Assembly (NCBI GenBank): GCA_023078555.1
Contig: JALAAN010000022.1
Location: 5,001-32,069 of the forward strand
DNA: 27,069 nt
Direction of reading: 5' to 3'
Source: Ulva prolifera
Lineage: Eukaryota > Chlorophyta > Ulvophyceae > Ulvales > Ulvaceae
Program-made: the position numbers and the translations under genes
Notes under the pieces: generated by a model
What the model was told of the DNA's origin: nothing
Database searches by the model: none
Seen by the model: only the letters and a program-made list of their open reading frames with translations
In this document: positions 10,043 to 20,334 of the stretch, in pieces
How the letters are laid out: every line of letters begins with the position of its first letter
Numbering within the stretch: the first letter of the stretch is position 1

Positions 10043-10970
10043 ATTCCATGGCCTGATGGATGTGACCCTGAAGTCATTGTGACATCGGGTTTTACACCTG
10101 CTGACCTGACAAGTCTGAAGGCTGCCGCCAAGACGGACGCGACACGTCAGCAGTTTGCGTTCACCGCTGATGCCCGCGTACGTCCGGTTGGTGATGTCAC
10201 GCGAGGGCAGGGTATCGGATCAAAGCGACGGGCATCAGCAGCCCGTGCAGCAGACAACGCGGGCGCGATCGATCTGACTGGTGACGGAGGCGCCTCTGCG
10301 CAGCCGCCAGCGATGCGTCGGCGAAGGGATAGCAGCAGGAGTGGCCAGAGGGGCGCTCTAGCACCAGCCCGGCAAACGAAGTCACGGCAAGATCCTAGTT
10401 CAGGCGAGCGCAACACGGGAGAGGTCTGCGCAGAAGCGATTGCTATCGTGGGCGATTGCGCGGGGACTGGAGGCCAGAAGCGTGCTAGGAGCCCCGTGCA
10501 TGGGCACAGCGGCGCGCGGGCAAGTGATACCCCGAGCTCGCATGGAGGTGCAGGCAGCAGCAGTGGCACCGGCGTTGGTGAAGGCAGCCTGGGACGCAAC
10601 AGTCATGATGGAGCCCGAGGCGATATCGGCGGCGCTGCTGGGGCGGCGGCGGCGGCGGCGACGGCGGCGGCGGTGACCCTGGGGGTGCTGGTGGGAGAGG
10701 CAGCGGCGGACCCAGACGTGGCGCACGCTGGGCCCCTATTGATCACCGTGTGCCCGTCACAGTGCGCAATCCAACGCAGGTGGCCGCATTGCTGCAGTCA
10801 TGCAAGGACACCACGGCACAGCCTTTCAGCTACAAGCTGAGGGTCAGAGACCAGCACATGGGACCTGGAAAGAGTGTCAGAGCCATCACCGGCGCGGTGT
10901 GCTCCTTCTTTGACCTTTGCCACATGCGCACTGACCCTCACGTCTTGTCCGACTGTAGGGTGTGTGATCT
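10043..10970 (+). CDS. Unknown middle gene, second exon with a SUMO-interaction-type motif (frameshift in the GGC repeat)
   Basis: This exon encodes about 309 residues. It opens with IPWPDGCDPEVIVTSGFTPADL, followed by a long Arg/Ser/Ala/Gly-rich linker. The linker contains AIDLTGDGG near 10270, a classic hydrophobic-Asp-Leu-Thr SUMO-interaction type motif, with the basic patches KRRASAAR and MRRRRDSSRSG around it. A GGC triplet run at 10640-10675 marks a one-base frame change. Beyond it the better frame reads Gly-rich, then PIDHRVPVTVRNPTQVAALL, SFFDLCHMRTD and DCRVCD. Taking the donor at 10971 (GTGAGT) joins CRVCDL to IFKRKHRCRWCFALC and creates a zinc-ligand cluster, which supports this splice. 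The protein's function is unknown. Confidence 0.5.
10640..10675 (+). repeat. GGC triplet repeat in coding sequence
   Basis: A short run of GGC/GCG units interrupted by GAC. It reads as poly-Ala in one frame and poly-Gly in another. The downstream protein needs the Gly frame and the upstream protein the Ala frame, so the repeat sits exactly at the frame change. Confidence 0.7.
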
Positions 10971-11020
10971 GTGAGTGTCTGTGATGGGCAATGTGCATGA
11001 AATGATATTGTCTCGTGCAG

Positions 11021-11228
11021 CATCTTTAAAAGAAAACACCGCTGTCGCTGGTGTTTTGCCCTTTGTTATGTGACCCCTACCACGCAATGTACAAGGCTAG
11101 TCTTCCGTGCAGGATCTGTTGCTGGCAGGACAGCCATCAGCCGACCATGCCAACGGAGTCATTGTTGTGGGCATGCCACAACCTTTTTTGCCACCTCGGC
11201 GGGACTGTCGGGCCCTGTTTTTCGGGCT
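11021..11228 (+). CDS. Unknown middle gene, CxxC...CxxCxxxC exons
   Basis: The exon follows TCGTGCAG| and opens with IFKRKHRCRWCFALCY. With the previous exon this gives C-x2-C-x9-C-x2-C-x3-C, a plausible zinc-binding knuckle. A 43-base GT-AG interval at 11070-11112 can be removed in frame to join CY to DLLLAGQPSADHANGVIVVG. This continuation looks more protein-like than reading straight through. The open frame then runs to the poly-G tract at 11229. The 3' end of the gene is unresolved; a GAG|GTAAGT donor at about 11347 hints at one more small exon. No family is recognised. Confidence 0.4.
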
Positions 11229-11242
11229 GGGGGGGGGGGGGG
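11229..11242 (+). repeat. Poly-G tract (about 14 G)
   Basis: A G homopolymer downstream of the middle gene's last clear coding block, probably intronic. Confidence 0.85.
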
Positions 11243-11259
11243 TGGCCACGGCGGCGGCT

Positions 11260-11261
<2 letters not shown>

Positions 11262-11290
<29 letters not shown>
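11262..11290 (+). repeat. Poly-G tract (about 29 G)
   Basis: The longest G run in the window, 19 bases after the previous one. It lies on the sense strand, like the two runs in the copy A intron. Confidence 0.9.
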
Positions 11291-11539
11291 TGCTGTGGGG
11301 CTGTTTGCAAAGTGAGAGGCTCTGCTTGCAGGAGGCCATCTCTTGAGGTAAGTATGGAACTCTGGTTGGGCGGAATTGGGAGATACAGCATGCTGGACAT
11401 TTGGCCTTGAGGAAGCTAATTCTGGCAACACAACATCAGTGGGAATGCAATTCGGGGTGTTTCGGGGTGCGTGTCTGGGAAGGTGCACATGTGCAGCTCA
11501 GCCCAGGGCACCGCGAGCAGCAATCATGGGAACTGCACA

Positions 11540-12060
11540 CCGAGCAATCTCCTCGCACCCACCCAATGTCAGCACTTGCGCTGGCCACAGCCACACAGCC
11601 ACACACACGACCACACCCACCCAGCAACACACTCAAGCCTCCCACCCAACACCCACAAGCACACCCACAAGCCCACCCCCACCCACACCGGTCCGGCACA
11701 AAAGCCCAGAAAGCACATGCAGCCAAGGCCGCCGAGCACAGAAACAGCGAAACCCCAACAACAATCCCCACCCCGGGGAGGCCCCAGCCTCCTCCAGCAC
11801 AACCCCTCTGCGCCCAGCTCCAGCGCACCACCCCGCCCACCTGCGGAAACAGACCCACAACCCCAAAGACCAGCCCAGCCCGCCGCAATTGCAACCTACC
11901 TGGTCGCGCCGCAATGGCGGGCCACATGCAGACACACGGGGAAGACAGCGGCAAGGCACGGCCCGCCAGATCCGCAACCACCACAAGGCGGACGGGCCAC
12001 GAGCGCACGCGGCGACGATCCCCATCAGGCAGGCCAGGCGGGCGGGCTGCGCCGCTCAGG
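11540..12060. repeat. C-rich, CCCACA-type low-complexity block
   Basis: The + strand is strikingly C/A-rich with repeated CCCACA, CACACA and CCCAGC words. All three + frames stay open and read as Pro/His/Thr/Ala-rich low-complexity peptide, and the minus strand is open as Cys/Gly/Val-rich peptide. Open frames on both strands of a biased block are expected from composition, so I do not call a gene. The minus strand, rich in TGGGTG-like words, could form G-quadruplexes. Confidence 0.55.
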
Positions 12061-12231
12061 CCAGATGGCCTGTGAGCGGCGTAGGGTCATCGGGCGGGAC
12101 CGCGAGCCCTGTCAAAACTGCCTTCCCCGCATGACGCGCCATCAGCGGGGCAGCGGCGTGCACCTGTTGAGCCACCGTGCGGCACAGCGTTGTGTACAGG
12201 TCCCGCATGGTGTTCTCTGGGCATCCTCCAA

Positions 12232-12256
12232 GCATGCATGAATTTTGCATGCATGC
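12232..12256. repeat. Short inverted repeat, GCATGCATG / CATGCATGC
   Basis: Nine-base arms separated by a 7-base AT-rich loop. Each arm is itself nearly palindromic. Confidence 0.6.
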
Positions 12257-12799
12257 AAGCCACCGGGAACGTATGCTCAGTGATCGCGTGCACCTCAACG
12301 TCCTCAGCGGCATTCAGCGGCATGTGGCAGTACGAATGCCCATGGCAAACTGGACCACAAGGGATGCGGGCGCTTGGGGTTGCTGGATGTTTGACATGGC
12401 ATGCGGCTGAGGGGTGGCCACGGCAGTGGTCGTCACCGTGACAGCCACGTTGGCCTTCAAGGCGCACGTACATCAGGCGCACACATACCAGGCGTACTGA
12501 CTATCGGCATTTCGACGAACATGTGTTCGGCAACTGTATATGTTGTCAGCGGTGGGCGCATGCAGCTGCGCAGCGTGTGGCTGGGGGCCGTCTGGAGAGA
12601 CGCACATGCATGTGCAGCCGATCGGGATGGGCACTAGAGCCTGCCGTCTCCCTTGGTCATGGCAGCACATACAACATCTGACAGCATCTTCTTGGGGGGT
12701 GGAATCCGGGATAGGCCACTGCGTGTGTGATGACGCTGTTGCAACACTTGTGTATCAGTTGTTCAGCACCCGTGCCAGCTGTGTTCGACCGTGCACTAG
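12257..12799. other. Stretch with no supported gene
   Basis: Several short overlapping open frames exist on both strands, but none has protein-like composition or matched splice partners. Two SphI/NsiI-type GCATGC words occur. I see nothing else to annotate. Confidence 0.4.
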
Positions 12800-13774
12800 G
12801 TGCATCGTGACAGGAGGACCGTCCGGCGACCTGACGCACCGTTGGTAGAACAGGCAGCAGCTCTTTTCAATAATAGTTCGGCTGTGTGGATAGCAGAGGT
12901 GGCTGCGGCAATGACGGCGGGGCAGCGTCTGAAGGCAGGACAGGTGGGTGCGAAGTTGCGCAGCGGATGTGCGTGCAGGCACATGGTGGTAGGGGGTGGA
13001 AGCAGGGCGTGCGAGAGAATCTTGCACTGGCCTGCACTGCAGCACTCGACCCACACCGTCATTCCCCACGGTACAGTGATGCGACCTGAAATTCACAGGA
13101 AGTCACACCGCGTGCTGGTCATGCAGGAAGGCCTGGTCGGTGGTTCTGTGGCTGGGGTGCACGTGGAGCCCATGGCAGATGTGGATGGGGCAGCACGCAT
13201 GGACGCTGGCGTCCGCAGCCGCGGTGCCCGTGTGGCTGGCGGTGGGCTGCGGCATCCGGAGCGGGTCAGCGACGTCTTCGCGATGCAACAGCAGGTTGTG
13301 GCGGCGGTGCGGGTGGGGGCCATGTTTCCCGCGCTGCTGAGATCCGCCCTCCCGGATGTGTGGGTGCGGGTGGGGATATCCAAGGCGGGTGCCGAGGTTT
13401 ACTTTGTGTTTGGGCAGCGTGTACGCGCGCTGACGGGTGCTCGCGTGGGACAGTTTTGGACGTCCATGGCTGCTGCCGCGGTGTGGAGGGTGGATGTTGG
13501 GGTGGGGTGGCAGCAGCCGGCACCTGTGGATGTGTGTGTGTGGGTGCCGCGCCTGATTGGTGCGGCCGGGAGGAGGCAAGGAACCCACCTCGCTGCGCGC
13601 GCCCGAGCTGGCATATGCTTCCAGCATATGTGTCGCCAGCCGTACGTAGGAAGGATTGATTTGGAACTACGCCTCTCTGTGAGGTGGTCGCCAGACCTGC
13701 GAGTCTGCCCTACCGAGTATCTGCGTATGGGATTCCCCACGCAGACTTCACCACCAGTGCATAACAGGGCTTAG
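12800..13774 (+). CDS. Unassigned 324-codon open frame
   Basis: An uninterrupted + frame of 324 codons ending at TAG. Its middle (about 13100-13560) reads like ordinary protein: ERVSDVFAMQQQVVAAVRVG, MFPALLRSALPDVWVRVG, AEVYFVFGQRVRALTG, then VGQFWTSMAAAAVWRVDVG. No family motif is recognised. A 174-codon antisense frame overlaps it, and GC-rich DNA yields long chance frames, so coding status is uncertain. The ATG at 12800 is only the first in frame; if the region is real it may be an exon entered by splicing. It could belong to the gene whose later exons begin at 16714, but no splice path could be fixed. Confidence 0.35.
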   Translation: MHRDRRTVRRPDAPLVEQAAALFNNSSAVWIAEVAAAMTAGQRLKAGQVGAKLRSGCACRHMVVGGGSRACERILHWPALQHSTHTVIPHGTVMRPEIHRKSHRVLVMQEGLVGGSVAGVHVEPMADVDGAARMDAGVRSRGARVAGGGLRHPERVSDVFAMQQQVVAAVRVGAMFPALLRSALPDVWVRVGISKAGAEVYFVFGQRVRALTGARVGQFWTSMAAAAVWRVDVGVGWQQPAPVDVCVWVPRLIGAAGRRQGTHLAARARAGICFQHMCRQPYVGRIDLELRLSVRWSPDLRVCPTEYLRMGFPTQTSPPVHNRA

Positions 13775-14812
13775 TTGCAGTGACTATATGCATGCCATAC
13801 TTTGTCTATTGTCTCTAGAGACAGATCTGTCGGTGGTACCAGCATGTCACGGGCCTCTGCAGATCGTTTCTGTGGTGGGGTAGCACCCCGGCTGATACAT
13901 CGATGTTGGCAACTTTCCTTGCAGCCAAATGTTGTAACAAGTTGACCCCAACGAGCCGAGCGCTGTTTCGGCACCTGTCCACATTGGTCGCACCACAGCC
14001 GAACAGCTTCGAATTCTTGGGAACTGTGTCGTTTCTGCGCGGTCGTGCGCGGTGGGAGTCTGCTCAGGTTGCACTGATCTGACCTGTGCTGTTCCGCACT
14101 TGAGACATAATTGCAGCACCTGCGGGCACTGCTACTAGCAGTATACAGTACTTATGAGCAGCATCGTTTCGCATCACTCACGTCCGCTGCAGTGTTGGTG
14201 TCAAGCCTCACCATGGCAGCAGTAACTACCACTGTATCACCCTCCTGACAGCCCAGAATAAGTAGAAGTGGTAGTGGCTGCACCAAGGTTGCTGCAATGC
14301 AGCACTCATGTGGCATGAACGCCTCATGCACCACGTCACATCCCAAATCACATGTGCAATAAGGCAACGCTAAAATCGACACGGAACCTGTCAACGGGAC
14401 CAACAAGCAGCCTGGATTTTTTGTGATATCGCAGGTTCCATTGGGCCGAAAGTTTCAGGGCGAGGCGCGCAGATGTGGGGTTGGTCAGCGGCGGGTGCCA
14501 TGCATACAGTTGCAGGCTTCGTGGCGAGAGGGCTGCACTGCCTGGACACCGGTACCTGCATGTGGAGACAGGCGACGAAGGATGAATCGGTTGACTGATG
14601 CAACTCTGGAAAGTCGTGCATTCGTCTCTCAGCAGCTGTGCACGCGGGTTAATACGTGAGCAGACGGACGTCGTGTACACAGAGTTGCATGTCAGTTACG
14701 ATTTGTTCGACCTCTTGTTAGGCGAGCTCTGGCACGCATTGTGACATTTACATGGTAGAATTGAGATGAGCTTCTAGATACGCACGTCTAGGCTTTGATT
14801 TAGAGTCGATAT
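13775..14812. other. Stretch with no supported gene
   Basis: Short open frames exist on both strands (for example 14152-14406 minus and 14423-14659 plus), but none has matched splice sites or a recognisable motif. Composition is closer to balanced than in the flanking sequence. I see no RNA gene or repeat here. Confidence 0.4.
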
Positions 14813-15313
14813 TTGTCATCGCTGGAGCGTGGCAGCCTATTGCTTGAGTCGGAGATAGGTGCGACTGTCAGCTGGCGTGGCTGTGGGCGTACGCCTGCAA
14901 ACTCGCACAGAGGCTCAGTGACCCACGGGCCGGGTCGGGCGCACCGAAACCCGAACACAGATCAGCGACGACGTGGGCAGGCAGCGATGGCGGCACCAGA
15001 CAGCCTGACGACGGCTGCTGCGATGGTAGAGCAGCGCATCGAAGTTGTGGCGGTATGTCGGACGATCGCGCTGATATGGTGCAAGTGCGTGCATACGCAT
15101 GATCGAACAGGGTGGGATCTGGAAGTGCGAGTGGATCCAGTTCTGTGTGGCTGGAGGTGCCTGTGCAGAAACTGTGCATGCATGCTGCAAGCCACACAAC
15201 ACCACCCCCGGCTGGACTGGTGGCATACACGGGCCTGTGCATCGCGACATCGTCAGTACACCCCCTCTGCTGAGCTGTACCCGTGTTATGCATTCAGGAG
15301 AGGAGGACGGTAG
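14813..15313 (+). other. Open frame of 166 codons, doubtful coding
   Basis: A + frame with a Cys-rich end (LCGWRCLCRNCACMLQ, near 15150). All other frames also stay open for long stretches, and no splice or family support is visible. It lies just upstream of the 173-bp tandem repeat. It is listed so that the interval is not blank; I lean towards non-coding. Confidence 0.2.
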
Positions 15314-15439
15314 GTGTCATGCATGCGCATGAGTCGTTTCCTGATCCGGTGCGGGGGTATGGAGCATCGTGCCAGGCGCTCGTTCAGGGCTGCCGACGTA
15401 GGCGCAAGCGTGAACGACGAGGATGCCCACAGATGCCCC

Positions 15440-15866
15440 CGAGGTGTGTTCCAGCTCACAAATTGTCGCATCCATTGTGCAGTCGATGTGGACACCCGCA
15501 CAGGAAACCTGCGCTGCCTCTTGCATGCTCTGCCATAAGCAGGAGCATCATGCATAGCATCCCGTCAACGCATGTCCCACCACCGCAGCGGCGTGTGATT
15601 GCGGGTGCGGCCGCACCCGCTCTGGCCACAGCCATGCGCACGCAAACGCACACGCGCGCGTGCGCACGCATCGCGGGAAACCTTCGCTGCCTCTCACATG
15701 CTCTGCCATAAGCAGGAGCATCATGCATGGCATCCCGTCATCGCATGTCCCACCACGCAACGGCGTGTGATCGCGGGTGCGGCCGCACCCGCTCCGGCCA
15801 CAGCCATGCGCACGCAAACGCACACGCGCGGTGCGCACGCATCGCGCGCGACGCCCCCACGCACGC
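15440..15866. repeat. 173-bp tandem repeat (about two full units plus a partial one)
   Basis: Units begin at 15539 and 15712 with GCAGGAGCATCATGCAT. A partial earlier unit is seen from the shared GGAAACCTGCGCTGCCTCT and CTCTGCCATAA segment ending at 15538. Each full unit carries a perfect 20-bp palindrome centred on a NotI-type GCGGCCGC (15601-15620 and 15773-15792) and a CA/CG-rich end (ACGCAAACGCACACGCGC). The second unit runs into the CA tract before completing. Confidence 0.85.
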
Positions 15867-15868
15867 GC

Positions 15869-16550
<682 letters not shown>

Positions 16551-16713
16551 CTGTAGTTTGATACTCTGCTGTAGTGTGGCCATGTGTGCGTGGTGTTGAG
16601 GTACGATGGGTTTTGAGATATCTCCGTTGGTCTGTTGCAGCACTCTTCCCGTCGCCATGCTAAACATGCCAGTGGTGCACTCACTGTTTTGTAAGTCTGC
16701 CTGTGGTGCACAG

Positions 16714-16830
16714 GTTTCCTGATGAGGCCATGCCAGCTAGGGCGGCAAAGCTGACTGTGGAGGTCTCGGCGCCTAGCATCGATGATGTCCAGTGGAGTGT
16801 ACGCTGGCACGGGACGCCCAGAGTGAGGCG
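16714..16830 (+). CDS. Upstream exon of the copy B gene (unknown domain)
   Basis: This 117-base block lies between GGTGCACAG| and |GTACGC and reads FPDEAMPARAAKLTVEVSA and IDDVQWSVRWHGTPRVR. It ends in phase 2, and the next block at 16885 resumes in the matching phase (RR then ADVGQLVRRAMAHF), so the join is consistent. It may not be the first exon: the frame is open upstream to a TAA at about 16657. No family is recognised. It lies only 165 bases after the CA tract. Confidence 0.45.
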
Positions 16831-16884
16831 GTACGCATTGTTCTCATGCATGCTTCATGCATGATGTGCTGTTTTGCGGCGCAG

Positions 16885-17181
16885 CGCTGACGTTGGACAG
16901 TTGGTGCGCAGGGCGATGGCACATTTTGTCCAAGGCAGGCGGATGCACCATCCTCGGACACGGCAGCTGTGGCGGCAGGAGGAGTGCGCCAACGTTGCTC
17001 GGGGCCACCTCAGCGCAGGGCAGCGCAACTGGTGGCGCGAACAGCGCGTCACCATGATGAGCCTGCCGGCGAACACAGGGGCTGGAGCTGCCGCTTTAGA
17101 GTCAGCAGCGCTGGAGGATCGTGTCACTGCCGCCTCGCGCATGGCTATTGAATCCAGAGCGGAATCGCGAAGCAGCCACAC
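16885..17181 (+). CDS. Second upstream exon of the copy B gene
   Basis: A block after GGCGCAG| encoding about 99 residues: ADVGQLVRRAMAHFVQGRRM, HHPRTRQLWRQEECANVARG, GQRNWWREQRVTM, then an Ala/Glu-rich stretch. A GTGCGT donor at 17182 ends it in phase 2, and the acceptor at 17521 (TTCTGTTGCTTGCAG|C) resumes in the matching phase. Removing 17182-17520 (339 bases) therefore keeps one frame from 16714 into the long N-terminal exon. The Arg/Trp-rich character suggests nucleic-acid contact, which is inference. A 188-codon frame within the intron and a 156-codon antisense frame are taken as chance. Confidence 0.45.
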
Positions 17182-17520
17182 GTGCGTCCACCAGACCCAC
17201 ACCAACGCGTGTGTGTGTGACGGGTTCGAGTCCGTTGGGGAGTGTCGTTGTGCGGCAGTCAGAGTATGGCCTTGCATGGTGCGAGGGTCTTGCGCCGGCA
17301 ACGGCGGGCATGCATGCGGTGGCAAGCACAGCCCTCGTGGTGCCCGCTCATGAACCTGTGGGGCAAGTGAAGCCGGGGCGCATCACCGCGGGCATGCACC
17401 TCGGTGCCTGCATCATGCGCTGTGTCCAATCGCTGCTGCAACGTGCCATGGTTGAGCCAGCCTCGAGCTCAGCATCCAGGCTGGAGAGCGCACGGGTTGG
17501 CCGCGTTCTGTTGCTTGCAG

Positions 17521-19304
17521 CACGGCTGCAGTTGGTTTGGATGCAGCGGCCACGTGCTTTGTTGCGCCGGCATCACATGGCAGCGCAGTCGCGGCATCAC
17601 ATGCTCCAAGGGCAGCGACTGTGGCTGCAAAACCGTCCGCTTCAGTTGCGGTGCTGTCAGTGGGCGCGGCAGAGGTTCAGGGCGTAACCCAAAGCGTGGT
17701 GCGGGTTGTGCACGCAGCGGCTCCAATGTCTGTGTCCACATTTGCTGCTGCTACGGTTGAGGGTGCCCGTGATGTGAATGTGCTGATAGAGCAAAGAGCC
17801 GAGCCCACAGGAGCCATGTGTCCTGAGTTCGGGGCAGTGGTGTCCAGTGCCGTGGGATGCGTGGGGTTTGACTCTATTGCGCATCCAAATGATGTGCCCG
17901 CTGTAGATGTAGCCGCGGCTGCAGGTGTTGCTGCGGCTGCGCATGGTGTGAGTTTTACCGGTTTGGCTGCAGCGGGCGCAGCAGTAGTGGCCACAGGTGC
18001 TGCGGGTGCTGCACATGCCGCAGACCCACAACTGGTTGCAGAGTTGACCTTGGCACACACCAGCGTGGGGCTGAGGCTGCGGGGAGGTGGTTCTGGAACC
18101 ATGCTGCCTGATCCCGGTGGAGGTGTGGAGGCTGGTAGTGAACGGGGCAGCGGCGGCGCGGCGGGGTTGGGCTCAGCTGAGGCGGTTTCAAACCGGCCGG
18201 CCGCGGTGGCCAGCCCATCAGCCAAGTCGAAGCAGATTGCAGCAGCTGCATTGCGTCTTCGGACATCGCGGCAGTTTCGTATGATGTCTGGTGCCAGGTC
18301 TGTAGTGAAGAAGCGTGTGCGTGAGGAGGCAGCTGACAGCGTGTGCGCAGTCGTAGGGAAGGCGGCGGGTGGGGGCGCGGCTGTCGATGCTGCAGCTGCA
18401 GTGGCCCCTGAAGGTGGCTGTCCTATGGCAGCTCCCAATGTGGGTAATACCACCGTTGCAGACTCCGCCGCTGAGGTTCGCCCTTCACGGGGGGTCCTGG
18501 TGCAGCCAACTGCATCCGTGGGCTTGATGTATCATGGATCAGCGCTGGTGTGCGCCCCGCTGCTAGGAAGACGTGGCATGTGGGGCGCAGTGCCTCGCAC
18601 CGCCCTAAACACAGCAGAGGTGCTGTGTCTCTGTCCAGGGCCGTTCTTGATGATTCTGACGACGATGCGCCCTTGCCAGATGCCTCCAACCGGGGTACAC
18701 CTGCGCGGTTGGTGGATTTTGCTGAGGGAGGCGCACGCGAGCCTCAAAAGTCTTTCACGCAGTGGCTCAGCGGGGTCGCTGCGCAGCGACCTGAGGTTGG
18801 GGTTTGTGGCGGCGAAGCGGCACCGGCTGACAGCAGCGCTACCTGTGGGCAGGGTGATGTTGCTGCCCCGGAGCCGGACTTTGCGGCCGCGCTTTGCCGT
18901 CGTGATTCTGTCATTAGACCCGAGCAGGTGCCACCCGTGACAGGTGTGTGTGAGCGGGCGAGTGCTGCACACAGAGGCAGTGGTGGTGCTGCCCCTACAC
19001 CGCAACTGATGCGAGCCTCACCGGCACGTGGTGACGGTGTGCCAGGCAGTGATGATGGCAAGGCAGAGTGTGAGAGTTTTTCATTCTTCAACTCCAGTGA
19101 TGAGGACATCGAGGGTGTAGAAGACCCGTCGTACACACCGTCGGAGTCTGATTCAGTTATTGTGTGCGCATCGCCCACCCGGGCGGCGGAGCCTGCCGAC
19201 GGCGACTGCGGCGTTGTGACTGTACGCGAGCACTCGCATGGTGATGAGGTTGCGGAGCTGCACCGCCTTGGAGATTTGCTCGACAATCCAGAGCGATACG
19301 CGAG
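17521..19304 (+). CDS. N-terminal low-complexity exon, copy B (one frameshift near 18488)
   Basis: A long exon of about 594 codons after a pyrimidine-rich TTGCAG acceptor. Composition changes along it: Ala/Val-rich (17521-18060), Gly/Ser-rich, a basic patch with KKRVREE (about 18308), then acidic and serine segments (VLDDSDDDAPLPDAS near 18640; ESFSFFNSSDEDIEG near 19072; DPSYTPSESDSVIV near 19125). It ends with GDLLDNPERYAR before GTGTGT. The frame changes once near 18488, where copy A has CACCGGGGGG and copy B CACGGGGGG; copy A's frame is open across this point. It is probably an intrinsically disordered regulatory region. The acidic-hydrophobic clusters resemble SUMO-interaction motifs, but none is proven. 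Confidence 0.65.
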
Positions 19305-19650
19305 GTGTGTATTCCATGTTGCCCCCGCTGAATCCCATGTGCGTCTATGGCCTGTTCCGCGGACCCCACAGCGGTCTTGTGTTGTGTCACTTGTGCGGGA
19401 TCCCGACACATGCATGCACGCATCATAAAGTGTTATTTGTCACCAACAACGCCACATACTTGAACTGCGGCAAAGCTGCATACTGCATGTACATGTGAGT
19501 AACAATGCTGATACTGTGCGGTGACTAGCGTATGTCTGTTGTGGCCGAACGCATCCGTTAGCATTCCATTCCTCACATGCTTAGTATCAGTTATGGCCAC
19601 AGGGCAAAACCGCAAACATGTGTCGACACGGTGTGCAGAGTCAAGTGCAG

Positions 19651-20166
19651 CATCATGGACGCATCTGCAATGGCTCACCATGATGTTGTCATGCCGCGCC
19701 ATGAGATGCAAGTGCGGAACTTGGCGTCACACCCGTTAGCCGTCTGGGATGACACAGATGCCAACTGGTACAAATGCATACCATGCCGTGGTGTGGAAGG
19801 CCAGAAGAAATCTGCGAGTGTAGCGTTGACATTCGCGCGTGGCTATCTGGCAGCGCTGGTGTCAGCTGTGGACGATCCAGCATTTGACCCTCGAGGAGAT
19901 CCCAACCGCGCCCCCCGGCTGAGATCTTAAATGACATGAAGAAATCATGCAACAGTGCAGGGGAGGTGCCAATGGGGGCCGTCGTGGAGTCATTCAGAAA
20001 GTGTCCCGGGCGTGTGTTTGGCCACACCTTGACGCTGCTGACATGGGCCGGTCACATAGGTAGTTTCAATACACTCGCCTTGTACAAGTACATTCTCACG
20101 GTCCTTGTGGATGCGTATTGGGAGGGGCAATGGGAGCTGTTTCGCAGCGAAGCTTCTGTAGCCAAG
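19651..20166 (+). CDS. Recombinase N-terminal (SAM-like) exon, copy B (frameshift near 19908)
   Basis: The exon starts at 19651, or at 19639 from an alternative TGCAG; both keep phase. It encodes MPRHEMQVRNLAS, then ANWYKCIPCRGVEGQ (a CxxC pair), VALTFARGYLAALVSAV, and after a C-run frame change near 19908 continues EILNDMKKSC, VVESFRKCPGRVFG and LLTWAGHIGSFNTLALYKYI. Copy A is in frame where copy B slips, so a one-base loss in the C run explains the break. By position it would be the N-terminal core-binding, SAM-like domain of a tyrosine recombinase; this is inferred from what follows. The donor AAG|GTGCGT is in phase 0. Confidence 0.55.
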
Positions 20167-20334
20167 GTGCGTTCATGCTTCCCATATGCATCGATATGGT
20201 AGTGTGCGGCAGCATGCAATTACAAACGTCAGCATAAAGTGTCGTGTACACACTTCAAGGACCCGGCCATTTACGTGACGCGAGTGCGGCGTTGTTGACC
20301 CCTCACATGCATTTAGAAGCGTGCTTGCCTGCAG

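Noticed and set aside
11436..12025. Minus-strand hydrophobic Cys/Gly/Val-rich frames of 130-190 codons
   Set aside because: They lie opposite a C-rich low-complexity block that is open in every frame; the composition alone explains them.
17217..17237. GGTTCGAGTCC, matching a tRNA B-box
   Set aside because: The flanking bases do not form a proper T-arm stem, and no acceptor stem, D-arm or anticodon arm can be placed around it.
17121..17687. 188-codon + frame overlapping the start of the copy B N-terminal exon
   Set aside because: A phase-consistent splice (17182 to 17520) skips it, and the counterpart reading is not the frame conserved between copies.
17677..18453. 258-codon minus-strand frame, with a similar antisense frame at 249-536
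   Set aside because: Present in both copies only because it is antisense to the same Ala-rich exon; the + frame carries the motifs and joins the downstream exons.
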